Shown here: in pieces, positions 45,852-55,299 of the stretch
How positions within the stretch are numbered: the first letter of the stretch is position 1
How the letters are laid out: the number at the start of each line of letters is the position of its first letter
Origin: Coraliomargarita algicola
GTDB lineage: Bacteria; Verrucomicrobiota; Verrucomicrobiia; Opitutales; Coraliomargaritaceae
Length of the DNA: 64,000 nt
Reading direction: 5' to 3'
Assembly (NCBI RefSeq): GCF_033878955.1
Contig: NZ_CP138858.1
Span: 5,235,001-5,299,000 of the forward strand
The notes under the pieces: generated by a model
What the model was told of the DNA's origin: nothing
The model's database searches: none
Seen by the model: the letters and a program-made list of their open reading frames with translations, nothing else
Program-made: the position numbers and the translations under genes

Positions 45852-47281
45852 ATGATATGCATACCGAACTTAACAGAATTGGCATCTTTTCATTCGCACT
45901 GTTCATTGTGATGACATTGACGTGCGCCAACACGTTGCCGGCGGCGACTGTAGCGAAACCGCCCAATGTGATCTACATTCTTGCCGATGATTTAGGCATC
46001 GGGGATCTCGGTTGCTATGGGCAGCAGAAGTTGAAGACGCCGAACATCGACCGCTTGGCGGATGAAGGCATGCTGTTTAGCGATCATTACTCGGGGAATA
46101 CTGTATGCTCGCCCTCGCGTGCGGTGTTGATGACCGGGCAACACCCAGGACACGTGCATTGCCGTGGTAATGGGGACGAGAATGGCTTCGCGCTCGATCC
46201 TGAGATGGTGACGCTGCCGCGTTTATTTAAGAATGCGGGTTATGCAACGGGTGCGTATGGCAAGTGGGGCTTAGGAGAGACACATCTCGAAGGCGCTCAG
46301 AATCCATTGACACACGGCTTTGATCATTTCACCGGGTGGAAGAGTCAACGCATTGCCCACACCTATTATCCTAGTAGCATTGTGCGTGATGGTGAGGAGA
46401 TCCCGCTGGAGAACGGGACCTTTGTGCATGATATGATCATGGCAGATGCCTTTGGCTTCATTGAAGAAAGCGTTGATTCCGAAAAACCGTTCTTCTGCTA
46501 CATCCCGACTGCAGTGCCGCATGCCGCCATGCACGCTCCACAGGAATTACATGAGAAATGGCGCAAGGTGTATCCACAGTTCGATGGGAAAATTGGTAAG
46601 TATAGCGCGGGGGCTCGTGATAAATGCCCCCCGGTGCAAAACCCGATCGCTGGCTTTGCGGCAATGATGGAAAACTTGGACAATCAGATTGGCGACTTGC
46701 TCGACATGTTGGTTGAACTCGGAGTCGATGAAAACACAATCGTGATCTTTTCCAGTGACAATGGTTCGCATATGGAAGGCGGTCACAATCCGAAATTTTG
46801 GGACTCCAATGGCCCGCTGCGTGGGCATAAGCGTGATGTGTATGAGGGCGGTATTCGCACGCCGTTTTTGGTGCGTTGGCCTGGGCAGATCGAAGCGGGT
46901 AGCCGCAGCGAGCACCTCAGTGCCTTCTGGGACATCGTGCCCACGATGGCAGATCTGATTGGCCAACCGATCCCCGAGCAAACTGACGGTATCTCCATCG
47001 TGCCGACTCTTTTGGGGAAAGGTGAACAACCGCAGCACAAATACATCTACCACGAATTCATCATGGGAGATGCCAAGCCGTATCATTCTCGCTCGCTTCG
47101 TTATGGGGACTGGAAGGTCGTCCAGACGTCTAAATCCAAAAATGGTGGTGGTTTAAAATCGATTGAACTCTACAATCTAAAAGATGACATCGGCGAAACC
47201 AAAAATCTCGCCAAGCAGTATCCCGAGATCGTCACTAAGATGGAGGGCTTCATGGACGACGCGCATACCCCGTTAAACTAA
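45848..47281 (+). CDS. S1 family sulfatase (CSPSR)
   Basis: The start ATG 45848 overlaps the upstream stop (ATGA), a sign of translational coupling; ATG 45857 is an alternative. A signal peptide precedes VIYILADDLGIGDLGCYG and the formylglycine site Cys87 in VCSPSRAVLMTGQHPGH. GKWGLGETHL, FSSDNGSHMEGG and GPLRGHKRDVYEGGIRTP are standard landmarks. It is closest in motif layout to the sulfatase at 19.7 kb (GHVHCRGN versus GHAYIRAN after the active site), suggesting paralogues of the same subfamily. It is the last enzyme gene of this operon and is followed by the symporter gene. Confidence 0.95.
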   Translation: MNDMHTELNRIGIFSFALFIVMTLTCANTLPAATVAKPPNVIYILADDLGIGDLGCYGQQKLKTPNIDRLADEGMLFSDHYSGNTVCSPSRAVLMTGQHPGHVHCRGNGDENGFALDPEMVTLPRLFKNAGYATGAYGKWGLGETHLEGAQNPLTHGFDHFTGWKSQRIAHTYYPSSIVRDGEEIPLENGTFVHDMIMADAFGFIEESVDSEKPFFCYIPTAVPHAAMHAPQELHEKWRKVYPQFDGKIGKYSAGARDKCPPVQNPIAGFAAMMENLDNQIGDLLDMLVELGVDENTIVIFSSDNGSHMEGGHNPKFWDSNGPLRGHKRDVYEGGIRTPFLVRWPGQIEAGSRSEHLSAFWDIVPTMADLIGQPIPEQTDGISIVPTLLGKGEQPQHKYIYHEFIMGDAKPYHSRSLRYGDWKVVQTSKSKNGGGLKSIELYNLKDDIGETKNLAKQYPEIVTKMEGFMDDAHTPLN

Positions 47282-47285
47282 GTGT

Positions 47286-47304
47286 GTAGTTCGAAAAAAA
47301 CTAC
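47286..47304 (+). repeat. Small inverted repeat between sulfatase and symporter genes
   Basis: GTAGTT (47286-47291) and AACTAC (47299-47304) flank CGAAAAA. It has no T-tract. It resembles the GTAG/CTAC repeat of the PEP-CTERM promoters in base composition and size and lies 55 bases before the symporter start, so it may be a regulatory site rather than a terminator. Confidence 0.45.
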
Positions 47305-47358
47305 GTCGCGCTAGGGAAATAATATATTTTGTAGAATTACCATATCTTAAGAAACCTT

Positions 47359-49095
47359 ATGAACATACTTGAAGTGATACTTTTTATTGGTGCCGTAGTG
47401 GGCGTCATCGCAATTGGAATTTGGAAGAGTCGTGACGAGGATACCTCTGGCGAGCAAGGGGCGTCCGATTATTTCCTAGCGGGCCGTGGACTCACTTGGT
47501 GGTTAGTCGGTTTTTCATTGATCGCTGCTAATATCTCGACTGAGCAGTTTGTTGGTATGTCAGGTTCGTCTGCGAACTGGCTGGGGATGGCGATTGCTTC
47601 GTATGAGTGGATGGCTGCGGTGACCTTGGTCTTCGTGGCATTCTGGTTTTTGCCCAAGTTTTTGAAGGCGGGGCTCTACACGATTCCTGAATTCTTACAG
47701 TATCGATTTGATGGTGTCGCACGCTTGTCGATGGCGATTCCAGCGATTGTGACTTTGGTCTTTGTCACCACATCTTCGGTTATTTTTTCCGGAGCGAAAT
47801 TTGTTTCTGAATATTATAATACGGTTCCAGTCCTCAATAGTTTGACGGCCATGTGTTGGTTGATCGCGATTTTCGCGGCGGTTTATGTGTTTGTCGGAGG
47901 TTTGAAGGCCTGTGCGTGGACGGATCTCGTCTGGGGCTCTGCGCTGATTGTTGGTGGAGCGATTGTGATGTATATGGCGTTCTCTGTCCTGTCCGAAAAG
48001 CCTGCTGAAGAATTGATTCTAACAAAGGTGGCGAATTCGACTGCAACTGTTGCTGATTTAGAAACTGCGAGCGCTTGGGAGCGCTTTATGTTGCTGAACG
48101 ATGGTGTTGAGGGGGAAGCCGTCGCACTCGAAGGGCCAAACGGGACGGGGGGCAAGGTGCACATGGTGCGCCCTAAGACCGACTCCGATATCCCATGGAC
48201 GGCGTTGCTGATTGGTCTTTGGATTCCGAATTTCTTTTATTGGGGCCTCAATCAATATATCGTGCAACGCACGCTGGGCTCTAAATCACTCGCAGAGGGG
48301 CAGAAGGGGATCGTGTTTGCCGCGGCCTTAAAGCTTCTGATTCCCTTCTTGGTCGTGATTCCCGGGATACTCGCTTACAACTTGTTCAGCGGTGATCTTT
48401 TGAATGCGGCAACGGGGGAATATGATTATGACCGTGCCTTCCCTGTGTTGGTTCGAAACCTGATCAAGCCTTACCCTATGATCTCTTGGTTTGTCTTGGC
48501 AGCACTGTGTGGTGCGGTGATCAGCTCGTTGGCATCGATGCTGAACTCTGCTTCGACGATTGCGACAATGGATTTATACGCGAAATTTTCGGGAGAAAAG
48601 AATCCCGCTAAATTGGTTAAAATAGGCCGTGGTTTTGTGGTGATCTTCGTGTTGCTCGCTGCATTGGTTGCGCCGGCGTTGGATAACTTTACGAGTATCT
48701 TCGCTTACATCCAAGAGTTCCAAGGTTTCATTTCTCCCGGGATTCTAGCGGTGTTTATCTTTGGTTTCTTTTCGCCCCGCACGCCGCGCTATTTTGGTGC
48801 AGTAGGCATCGGTTTGAATGTGATTTCCTATGGGGCTTTCAAATGGTTAATCGGCCCGTGGATCGTTACCAATGGCTGGTGGTATGCCGAGCAAATTGCT
48901 TTCCTTGATCGTATGGCGATCTGCTTCTTCATTGTGCTCTTGGCAGGTGTGATATTAACACTCGTCAAACCGATGGAAAAGCCAGTCGAGATGCCAGTGA
49001 ACGATGTCATTGTGCTGGAGTCTTCCAAGGGGGCTCAAATTTGTGGTGCACTCGTGGTGGTCGCAACCATCGCACTCTATGCGATCTTCTGGTAA
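47359..49095 (+). CDS. Sodium:solute symporter (SSS/SGLT family)
   Basis: The 578-residue protein has about 13-14 predicted membrane helices and the SSS hallmarks: DYFLAGRGLTWWLVGFSLIA, ANISTEQFVGMSG, YTIPEFLQYRFDG and GALISSLASMLNSAST-like SLASMLNSAS in the sodium-site region. An insert of about 60 residues between helices (around 215-275, rich in Glu and Thr) is seen in SGLT-like sugar transporters. It follows the sulfatase/GH36/esterase operon after 77 bases and is the only transporter in the window, so it probably imports a released monosaccharide such as galactose or fucose using a sodium gradient. The substrate is inferred. Confidence 0.93.
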   Translation: MNILEVILFIGAVVGVIAIGIWKSRDEDTSGEQGASDYFLAGRGLTWWLVGFSLIAANISTEQFVGMSGSSANWLGMAIASYEWMAAVTLVFVAFWFLPKFLKAGLYTIPEFLQYRFDGVARLSMAIPAIVTLVFVTTSSVIFSGAKFVSEYYNTVPVLNSLTAMCWLIAIFAAVYVFVGGLKACAWTDLVWGSALIVGGAIVMYMAFSVLSEKPAEELILTKVANSTATVADLETASAWERFMLLNDGVEGEAVALEGPNGTGGKVHMVRPKTDSDIPWTALLIGLWIPNFFYWGLNQYIVQRTLGSKSLAEGQKGIVFAAALKLLIPFLVVIPGILAYNLFSGDLLNAATGEYDYDRAFPVLVRNLIKPYPMISWFVLAALCGAVISSLASMLNSASTIATMDLYAKFSGEKNPAKLVKIGRGFVVIFVLLAALVAPALDNFTSIFAYIQEFQGFISPGILAVFIFGFFSPRTPRYFGAVGIGLNVISYGAFKWLIGPWIVTNGWWYAEQIAFLDRMAICFFIVLLAGVILTLVKPMEKPVEMPVNDVIVLESSKGAQICGALVVVATIALYAIFW

Positions 49096-49236
49096 GTTCT
49101 CTTTTCCGATGTATTGAATCTATTTTGCTCCATCCTATAACAGGTAAAGAACAGGTTTATTCCGGTATGGGGATGCTGGATCGCAACTTCTACTACTAAC
49201 CTTAGGGGATTTTGTGTTAGTAAATATTCTTTATCT

Positions 49237-49555
49237 ATGGGATGGGGCATCCTGATTCATTCTAGACATCACGAAATGACACCTTTTTCTGATTTAGTTG
49301 CCGGATTTATCAAGAAACTGAAAGCGATGAAGGAAGTGGACGGCACTTCGCTATTGGATAATTCCCTTGTCGCCTATGGCACTCTGACTGGTTTGACTAC
49401 AGACGGCTTTGGCAATTTGGAGATCACGGTTACAAGAAGTAACCACGCCACCATGGCTGGGCTTACTTTGACTGCCGTCCCTGAGCAGCCGTCCTCTTAC
49501 GCACTGCGCGCTGGATGTTTCGGGCTTCTGTGATGCTTCGTCGTCGGTAGGGACG
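49237..49555 (+). pseudogene. Chimeric remnant: DUF1552 fragment joined to a frameshifted PEP-CTERM tail
   Basis: The open frame 49237-49533 translates to two unrelated scraps. The first (SRHHEMTPF, FIKKLKAMKEVDGTSLLDNS and LVAYGT) matches the C-terminal part of DUF1552 proteins. The second (EITVTRSNHATMAGLTLTAV, then PEQPSSYALRAGCFGLL) is a PEP-CTERM tail. The expected end SVMLRRR is present in another frame, with its stop at 49548-49550, so the tail is frameshifted. Neither part is complete. I read this as debris from deletions joining two dead genes. Confidence 0.65.
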
Positions 49556-49594
49556 GAATTAATCGTAGCGCTTAATTAGCTAATAAGTATTATT

Positions 49595-51436
49595 ATGAAA
49601 AAAACACTTACACTGATACTAGTCCTAACCCTTGGGGCACAGGGCTTCTTGTCCGCTGTTCCAGATCCCATGGAAGCGTCTGCGCGTGCCAAAGCAGACC
49701 GTCCGTGGTTCGCCCAATTCATGGCGGGCGAACCCGAGGTTGCTGGTTTTTCGGGCGAATCTGAAGCTGCCCGCCTCAAGCGTGTGCAACCGTGGAAGGA
49801 TGCACGCTTTGGATTGTTTCTGCACTGGGGGCCACAAGGCGGTGGGGGTGAATTTAAGTTGAAAGGTGACTTGTTGAGTCAATTCAACCCCATCGAGTTC
49901 GATGCGGAGGAGTGGGTGCTTACCGCCAAGGAGCTGGGCTTTCAGTATATAGTGATCACCACGAAACACCATGCAGGCTTCTGTATGTTTGATTCAAAAT
50001 ACACGGACCAAGATATCATTGATGCGACACCCTTTGGTCGTGATCCGATGAAGGAATTGGCGGATGCGTGTGCCAAATACGATATGCTTCTGGGCTTCTA
50101 TTATTCGGTTTGGGACATTGCACATCCTGCATATACCAAGGATATTGGTAGCTCCGATTATGCGGAGTATCATCAATACATGATCGATCAGACTACGGAA
50201 TTGCTTACGAATTATGGTCCGATTGTGACGTTATGGATGGACGGCGAGTGGGTGAATACTTGGTCCTATGAGCGCGCTTCAGAATACCGTGATCTTGTTC
50301 GAGACTTACAGCCTAATATTTTGTTTGTAGATCGTATTGGGCAGCGACGTCGCGGTGATGGCGATTACAGCTCGTCTGAAAATTTCGTCCCATACATTGG
50401 CGATAACATTGATGATCGCTTATGGGAAAGTTGCATTCGGTTTGACGGAAAGTGGTTCTGGGCAGGTAAGGATACTTCGCAGTCTTTGGATTGGGCGCTA
50501 CGCAACTTGGTGGATGCCGTGTCGCGTGGTGGTAATTTGTTAATGAATATGGGGCCAACGCCTGAAGGTTTGTTACCGCCCCAAAGTGTTGCAAAGCTCA
50601 AACCGTTGGGTGAGTGGTTGAAGCAATATGGCGAAGCCGTTTATGCAACTGAGCGTGGCCCACATTATTTGTTGGACTGGGGGAATTGCACTCGTCGTGG
50701 AAATACCCTCTATTACTTCATCGCTGACTGGCCTAGTGATGGGCAGCTATTGATTCCCGGTTTGGACACAAAGATCAAGACGATGTCATATCTCGGCGAT
50801 TTCGCCGGCTCGCACGTGTCCTTCAAGCTATCAGACGGAGCTGTGGCTGTCACTGTGCCGAATGCCCCAGTGGATTCATTGATGAGTGTTCTTAAGGTAG
50901 AACTCGATGGTGCGCCGGTTGTGGACAATGCTCTACGTCCATTGACCGCTCCACTACGTCCGCAGCAAGGTAATGCCAAAATGAAGGTGGGGGACTACTT
51001 TCTTTCATCCGCATTTGCTAAAATCCATGGCGATGACCTTCATTTTTCGCTGGGCGCCGGAGCGGGTGGTCAGCGCGAAAATCTGAAAGGCTGGACCAAT
51101 CCATCCGATTGGGCTGAATGGGAAATCGTTGTCGATCAGCCAGGTTCCTATGACTTGAAAGTCAATTACAGCAGTTGGATGTCGAGCGGAAAATTCGTGA
51201 TCGAGGTGAATGGACAGTCCTTTGAACAGGAGGTCGCACCAACCTTGAAAGGCAAGCTCAAAGGTCGACAGAGTCCGTTTGCGGCCGCATTCAAATTGGA
51301 CAACATGGGGCAAGTTGAATTCGACCAGCCTGGGCGTTACACCGTTACTGTGAAAGCGCTTGAAATAACGCCCAAGGCGAGTGAATACGATCTGGGATTG
51401 ATGTTGCTACGCGAGATCGTGCTAAGTCAGCGTTAA
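49595..51436 (+). CDS. GH29 alpha-L-fucosidase, secreted
   Basis: The signal peptide is TLTLILVLTLGAQGFLSA. The catalytic TIM barrel (about 65-350) shows ARFGLFLHWGPQGGGG, the double-His motif ITTKHHAGFCMFDS, LGFYYSVWD and the nucleophile Asp216 in VTLWMDGEW. RGGNLLMNMGPTPEGLLPP marks the barrel end. A C-terminal sandwich pair follows: a fucosidase-C-like domain (about 360-450) and a CBM-like module (about 460-610; GSYDLKVNYSSWMSSGKFVI). The acid/base residue is variable in this family and cannot be placed. It is the only intact gene in the 49-55 kb decay zone and should release alpha-L-fucose. Confidence 0.92.
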   Translation: MKKTLTLILVLTLGAQGFLSAVPDPMEASARAKADRPWFAQFMAGEPEVAGFSGESEAARLKRVQPWKDARFGLFLHWGPQGGGGEFKLKGDLLSQFNPIEFDAEEWVLTAKELGFQYIVITTKHHAGFCMFDSKYTDQDIIDATPFGRDPMKELADACAKYDMLLGFYYSVWDIAHPAYTKDIGSSDYAEYHQYMIDQTTELLTNYGPIVTLWMDGEWVNTWSYERASEYRDLVRDLQPNILFVDRIGQRRRGDGDYSSSENFVPYIGDNIDDRLWESCIRFDGKWFWAGKDTSQSLDWALRNLVDAVSRGGNLLMNMGPTPEGLLPPQSVAKLKPLGEWLKQYGEAVYATERGPHYLLDWGNCTRRGNTLYYFIADWPSDGQLLIPGLDTKIKTMSYLGDFAGSHVSFKLSDGAVAVTVPNAPVDSLMSVLKVELDGAPVVDNALRPLTAPLRPQQGNAKMKVGDYFLSSAFAKIHGDDLHFSLGAGAGGQRENLKGWTNPSDWAEWEIVVDQPGSYDLKVNYSSWMSSGKFVIEVNGQSFEQEVAPTLKGKLKGRQSPFAAAFKLDNMGQVEFDQPGRYTVTVKALEITPKASEYDLGLMLLREIVLSQR

Positions 51437-51602
51437 CACTGTATAGAGGTGTTTGATACGCTTATTGTAAACATCGCCTGTTCTGTGCTAATTATCAGTA
51501 GATTTGTCGCAGTCGGTGAGAAGCTATTTGGAAGGCTGAAGGTCATGCATCCATAGCGCTTTCCCAAAAAAAGCGCGGGAAGGCAAATTCATAGAATTAG
51601 AA

Positions 51603-52076
51603 ATGATGAAAACTAAAATACAATTGTTACTATGGTGCCTTGAAGTCAAAATGACGGATACGACTGCCATCGAGCAGTTCCCGGACTTTGATGGTTTGGT
51701 GGTGCGTATTGGTGAGACCCATTTGAATGATGCGCTTTATTACTAGGGGCATATTAATGATAAATCGAATCCGGAAAAGACCATCACTCCGCTGATGCAA
51801 ATAATGCGTAAGGAGATCTGCGTGAAGCGTGACAAGCAGTTGATCTTTCGCTCCTGGCGTGCCTTTGATGTTCAAGCGAAGCACTACCAAGAGGTCAGTG
51901 ATGCGGTGGAGTCACATCCGAATCTCGTGATCAGCATCAAGCATAATGATGCTGCATGGAAGGCCTATTCACAACTGCCCGAGCAATATCCTTCGACCGT
52001 ATCGCTCTATATCAAGGATTATGGGAAAACGGTGAAGGATTCAGCAGACAAGCATGTAAATAGTTTGCGGAGCTAG
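51603..52076 (+). pseudogene. Decayed glycan-hydrolase-like gene with in-frame amber stop and deletions
   Basis: One frame runs from ATG 51603 to TAG at 51744 and on to TAG at 52074. The first 16 residues look like a signal-peptide scrap (MMKTKIQLLLWCLEVK) fused directly to an internal segment (EQFPDFDGLVVRIGETHLND), then RSWRAFDVQAKHYQEVSDAV and NLVISIKHNDAAWKAY. This pattern recalls large TIM-barrel glycan-processing proteins of Bacteroidota/Verrucomicrobiota (I cannot name the family). The protein is far too short, the N- and C-terminal parts are missing and a codon that reads Gln in the pattern is now TAG. Confidence 0.6.
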
Positions 52077-52156
52077 TCACAAAACTCAAAATAACTGATC
52101 TCACTACCTCAGCAATCGTTCTGAATGACGCTTTTATAAATCAAAGAAATTGTAGC

Positions 52157-53656
52157 ATGTTTAAATTCAATGTCCCCGTCTATCGAAGTGGTTTCGGCCT
52201 TACTTTGTTTGCTTCTGCTTTTTGTGTCGCCTCATTTTTGAGTGCTGAAGGGGATCTAGCCGAAGACCCCTTTGAATTGGCACAGGCGCAGCAGCATGCG
52301 GGCGATGGGCAGAAGCATTGGGAGGGCAAGAGCCCGGAGGAGCTCCGTTCTTGGGCGAAGGAACACTTGCATCATAAACTGACTGCGAAGCGGGTGATTG
52401 ATGCCGAGGATCATCCGGAGTGGGCGTGGTTCCGTAAGTCAGGCTTGGGACTCTTTCTGCATTGGGGGCCTACCAGCGCCAACCCAGATACGGGCGATGC
52501 CTGGGCGATGGTTTGGTCGGAACAAAAAGCGAAGACTGGCCGTTTCATGCAAAAGCCCGAGGAGATGTTTGCCGTCGCGGAGACGTGGAACCCCGAGAAT
52601 TACAACCCGCAAAAATGGTTGGCCGCAGCAAGCAAGGCAGGTTTTGGCTACTCAGTGTTGACCACGCGTCACCATGATGGCTACGCGCTGTGGCCGAGCG
52701 ACTACGGCACTTGGGATACCGGCGACCTGATGGGCGGACGTGATTTAGTCAAAGACTACGGCGATGCTTCGCGCGCAAACGACATGAAGGTCGGATTCTA
52801 CTATTCGGGCCCCAATTGGCACTACGACTATAAGAATCGAGAATTTATGCATCCTGCGAAGAAGGACTACCAGATCAACTACAAGCATGAGCGGGTGGGG
52901 AAGACTCCCAAGCTTACGCCCTTGATAGCGACCTCGGGACTCGAGGAGAATGCAGAGTCGATCGGGTAGGTGAATGAGTTGATGACAAAGTATGGTCAGA
53001 TCGATGTGATTTGGTGGGATGGCAGCGTCTCGGTGAGCGAGGAAGAGCTGCAACCGCTGCAGCCGAATATCTTTGTCGCACGTGGCAATATCGCGACCCC
53101 TGAGGGGGAGCACCAAGGTTCGAGCAACAATGTCAAAGTTACCAACGAGGCCGGCTGGTGGTGGGAATCTTGCCAGAAGTCGGAGAAGTCCTTCACGCCC
53201 AACTGGCACTACGGCATCGAGTGTGAAACGAATCACTGGGATACCAACACTTTGCTGACAGAACTCATTCGCTGACGTTCGCTGGGTGGTAATCTGTTGG
53301 TCAATGTGCCGCCTCGCGGAGACGGTGAAATGATGGATTGGTTCTATGAGGTGTGTGATGAAATGGCGGCTTGGATGGCGCATTCCCGCGAAGCCACCTA
53401 TGATGTCGATCAAGACGTTCCCTTGCCGACTCTGGATAAAACACAGAATTATACCACCAAGCGCGGGAATATCTACTACTCGTTGCCGAACGAAGATCGT
53501 GTGATCTTCATTTCGGATGTGACGGAGCCCAAATCCGTGACACTGCTGCGAACCGGTGAGCCGATAGATTTTGATTATCGTGAGCAGGCACTGCATCTGG
53601 TGTTGCCAAAGTCGATGGAAACTAAGCTACCGGATCTGGTGAAAATCGTCTTTTAA
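52157..53656 (+). pseudogene. GH29 alpha-L-fucosidase pseudogene, two in-frame stops
   Basis: A single frame of 499 codons plus stop is interrupted by TAG at 52967-52969 (after NAESIG) and TGA at 53273-53275 (after TELIR). Apart from these stops it reads as a complete fucosidase: signal peptide, SGLGLFLHWGPTSANPDTGD, LTTRHHDGYALWPSDYG, nucleophile region IDVIWWDGSVS, GGNLLVNVPPRGDGEM and a C-terminal sandwich. The TAG is probably from CAG (C to T). No frameshift is seen, so inactivation looks recent. It differs strongly from the intact GH29 upstream, so it was a second, distinct fucosidase. Confidence 0.85.
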
Positions 53657-53889
53657 AATTGAAAAGGTCGGGAAGTTGAACCCGCTGTAGTTGAACTTGC
53701 GATAGAATGGCTTCCTGGAACCTGCCCTGGCCCCTTCACTTATACGATCACTTCAATGTTGATGCGCCTTGACGGCCTTTTCTCAATTTCTGAACTTCGT
53801 GCGCTTGAATAAACAAGTCCAGATATTGTCTTCGAGTGTCGGCTTCGCCTCGGTATTAGTGGTTTTGGCGTGTTGGATCCGTCTTCGCT
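53657..53889. other. Non-coding debris between the GH29 pseudogene and the transposase remnant
   Basis: No frame reads as a recognisable protein. The part from about 53800 may derive from the 5' region of the integrase-type transposon but cannot be proven. No clear terminal inverted repeat matching the right side (54988-55030) was found. Confidence 0.4.
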
Positions 53890-54987
53890 GAAGCTACGCC
53901 GAGACAAGTGAACCGTAAACAGCAGAAGGTGATCGCTACCGAGCGATAGCGACAAGCACAGCAATATCTTCTGGAGGAGAACCAAATCTTGAAACAGCAG
54001 TTCGAATCGACTGGTAAGAAGCTGCGTTTGGACAATCATCAGCGGCGTAATCTGGCGAAGCGAGGTAAGGCCATGGGGTGGGCTCAGTTGCAGAAATACG
54101 CGACTTTGGTTCGAGCGGAAACAATCCTCGGATGGCACCGGAAGTTAATAGCCCTCAAATATACGGGTAAGCGCGTGGTGAGAACTGATCGTCAGGAGTG
54201 TATGGAGGTGATCCGGGAGCCCTTTGTGAAATTAGCGGAGGAAAATATGGGCTGGGGCTATGGACGTATCCAAGGTGCTCTGTCAAATCTCGGCTACAAA
54301 GTGAGTATGACGACGGTTGGGAATATTCTCAGAGCTAAAGGCATCATTCCGTCGCCAGAGCGGGGTAAGCAATCGAATTGGAAGACCTTCGTGCGATCTC
54401 AAATGGATGTGATGTCCGTCGCAGATTTTTTCACGGTGGAAGTGTGGACTCTACGAGGGCTGGTTCGTTATTACGTATTCTTTGTAATGAACTTGGCGAA
54501 GCGTCAGGTTGAGATCGTTCACATCGGCTGCCAAGTCAATGGGGCGGTGATGTCGCAACTGGCCCGTAACATGACTGACAGTTATGATGGCTGCCTAAAG
54601 GCCGCTCGATTCTTCGTCTGCGATCACGATGCGCTCTACACCAAGGAGTTTCGTCAAATACTGACGAATGCCGGGGTAGAAGTTATCCAAACGAGGGTGG
54701 GGTGTCCGTAGCAAAACGGCTATGCCGAGAGTTTTGTATCAGCCATCAAGCGCGAGTGCATTGACCACATTATCTTCATTCGTGAGAAGTCGCTCCGCCG
54801 GGCTGTCGGGCAATATAATGAGCATTTTCACCAAGAGCGGAATCACCAAGGGCTCGATAATCTGATCCCTATTCCAAATAGTCCACAAGTGCAGTCTCAA
54901 AGTGGACTTATCGTAAAAAGTGAACGGCTAGGAGGGTTGCTGAACTACTATCATTATGAAGAACAGGAGGTGAAAGTAGCGGCGTAA
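53890..54987 (+). pseudogene. Integrase-core (DDE/rve) transposase, inactivated
   Basis: Reading one frame, TAG at 53947 precedes RQAQQYLLEENQILKQQFES, then the N-terminal helix-turn-helix (RLDNHQRRNLAKRGKAMGWA, WGYGRIQGALSNLGYKVSM) and an rve catalytic domain: first Asp in MSVADFFTVEVWT, second Asp in FFVCDHDALYTKEF, and Glu in GYAESFVSAIKRE. A second TAG at 54709-54711 falls between GCP and QNGYAE, just before the catalytic Glu, so no full enzyme can be made. The frame ends at TAA 54985. It belongs to the integrase-catalytic-domain transposases common in Verrucomicrobiota, Acidobacteriota and Planctomycetota. Confidence 0.85.
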
Positions 54988-55040
54988 AAATTGAACCAAA
55001 TATTTCGGAAGCGGCACTCGAAGCTATCTTTTGGGAGCCT

Positions 55041-55074
55041 ATTACGATCATCGGGTGATCGAAATGATCGTAAT
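55041..55074. repeat. 11-bp inverted repeat
   Basis: ATTACGATCAT (55041-55051) and ATGATCGTAAT (55064-55074) are perfect reverse complements with a 12-base loop. There is no T-tract. It lies 54 bases after the transposase frame and could be an end-structure of the element or an operator. Confidence 0.6.
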
Positions 55075-55299
55075 CGTGCAGGATTTTCCGGCCTTTTGGC
55101 TAAGTCCCGTGTAATCTAAGAGGCACGTTTTCAATAAAAGTGATCGTTCACGAAGTGCCGCATGCGACCAATGAAAATGGGCGAAACGCTCGGAATCCCT
55201 TTAATAAAGGGCGGCGGAGCTGTTAACCACTTAGCGCTTATTTCGAACAGTTCGACTTTCTACATGTGATTGGCCAGCCATTCTGCAAGTATTCCGATT

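Noticed and set aside
53273..53275. In-frame TGA in the GH29 pseudogene read as selenocysteine
   Set aside because: The same frame also contains a TAG, the family has no known selenoprotein members, no selenocysteine machinery is visible and the residue is not catalytic. Nonsense mutation is simpler.
55090..55125. CGGCCTTTTGGCTAAG followed by GTGTA resembles the 5' end of eukaryotic U2 snRNA
   Set aside because: The match is short, the rest of the region does not follow U2, and no spliceosomal context exists in a bacterium. Treated as chance.
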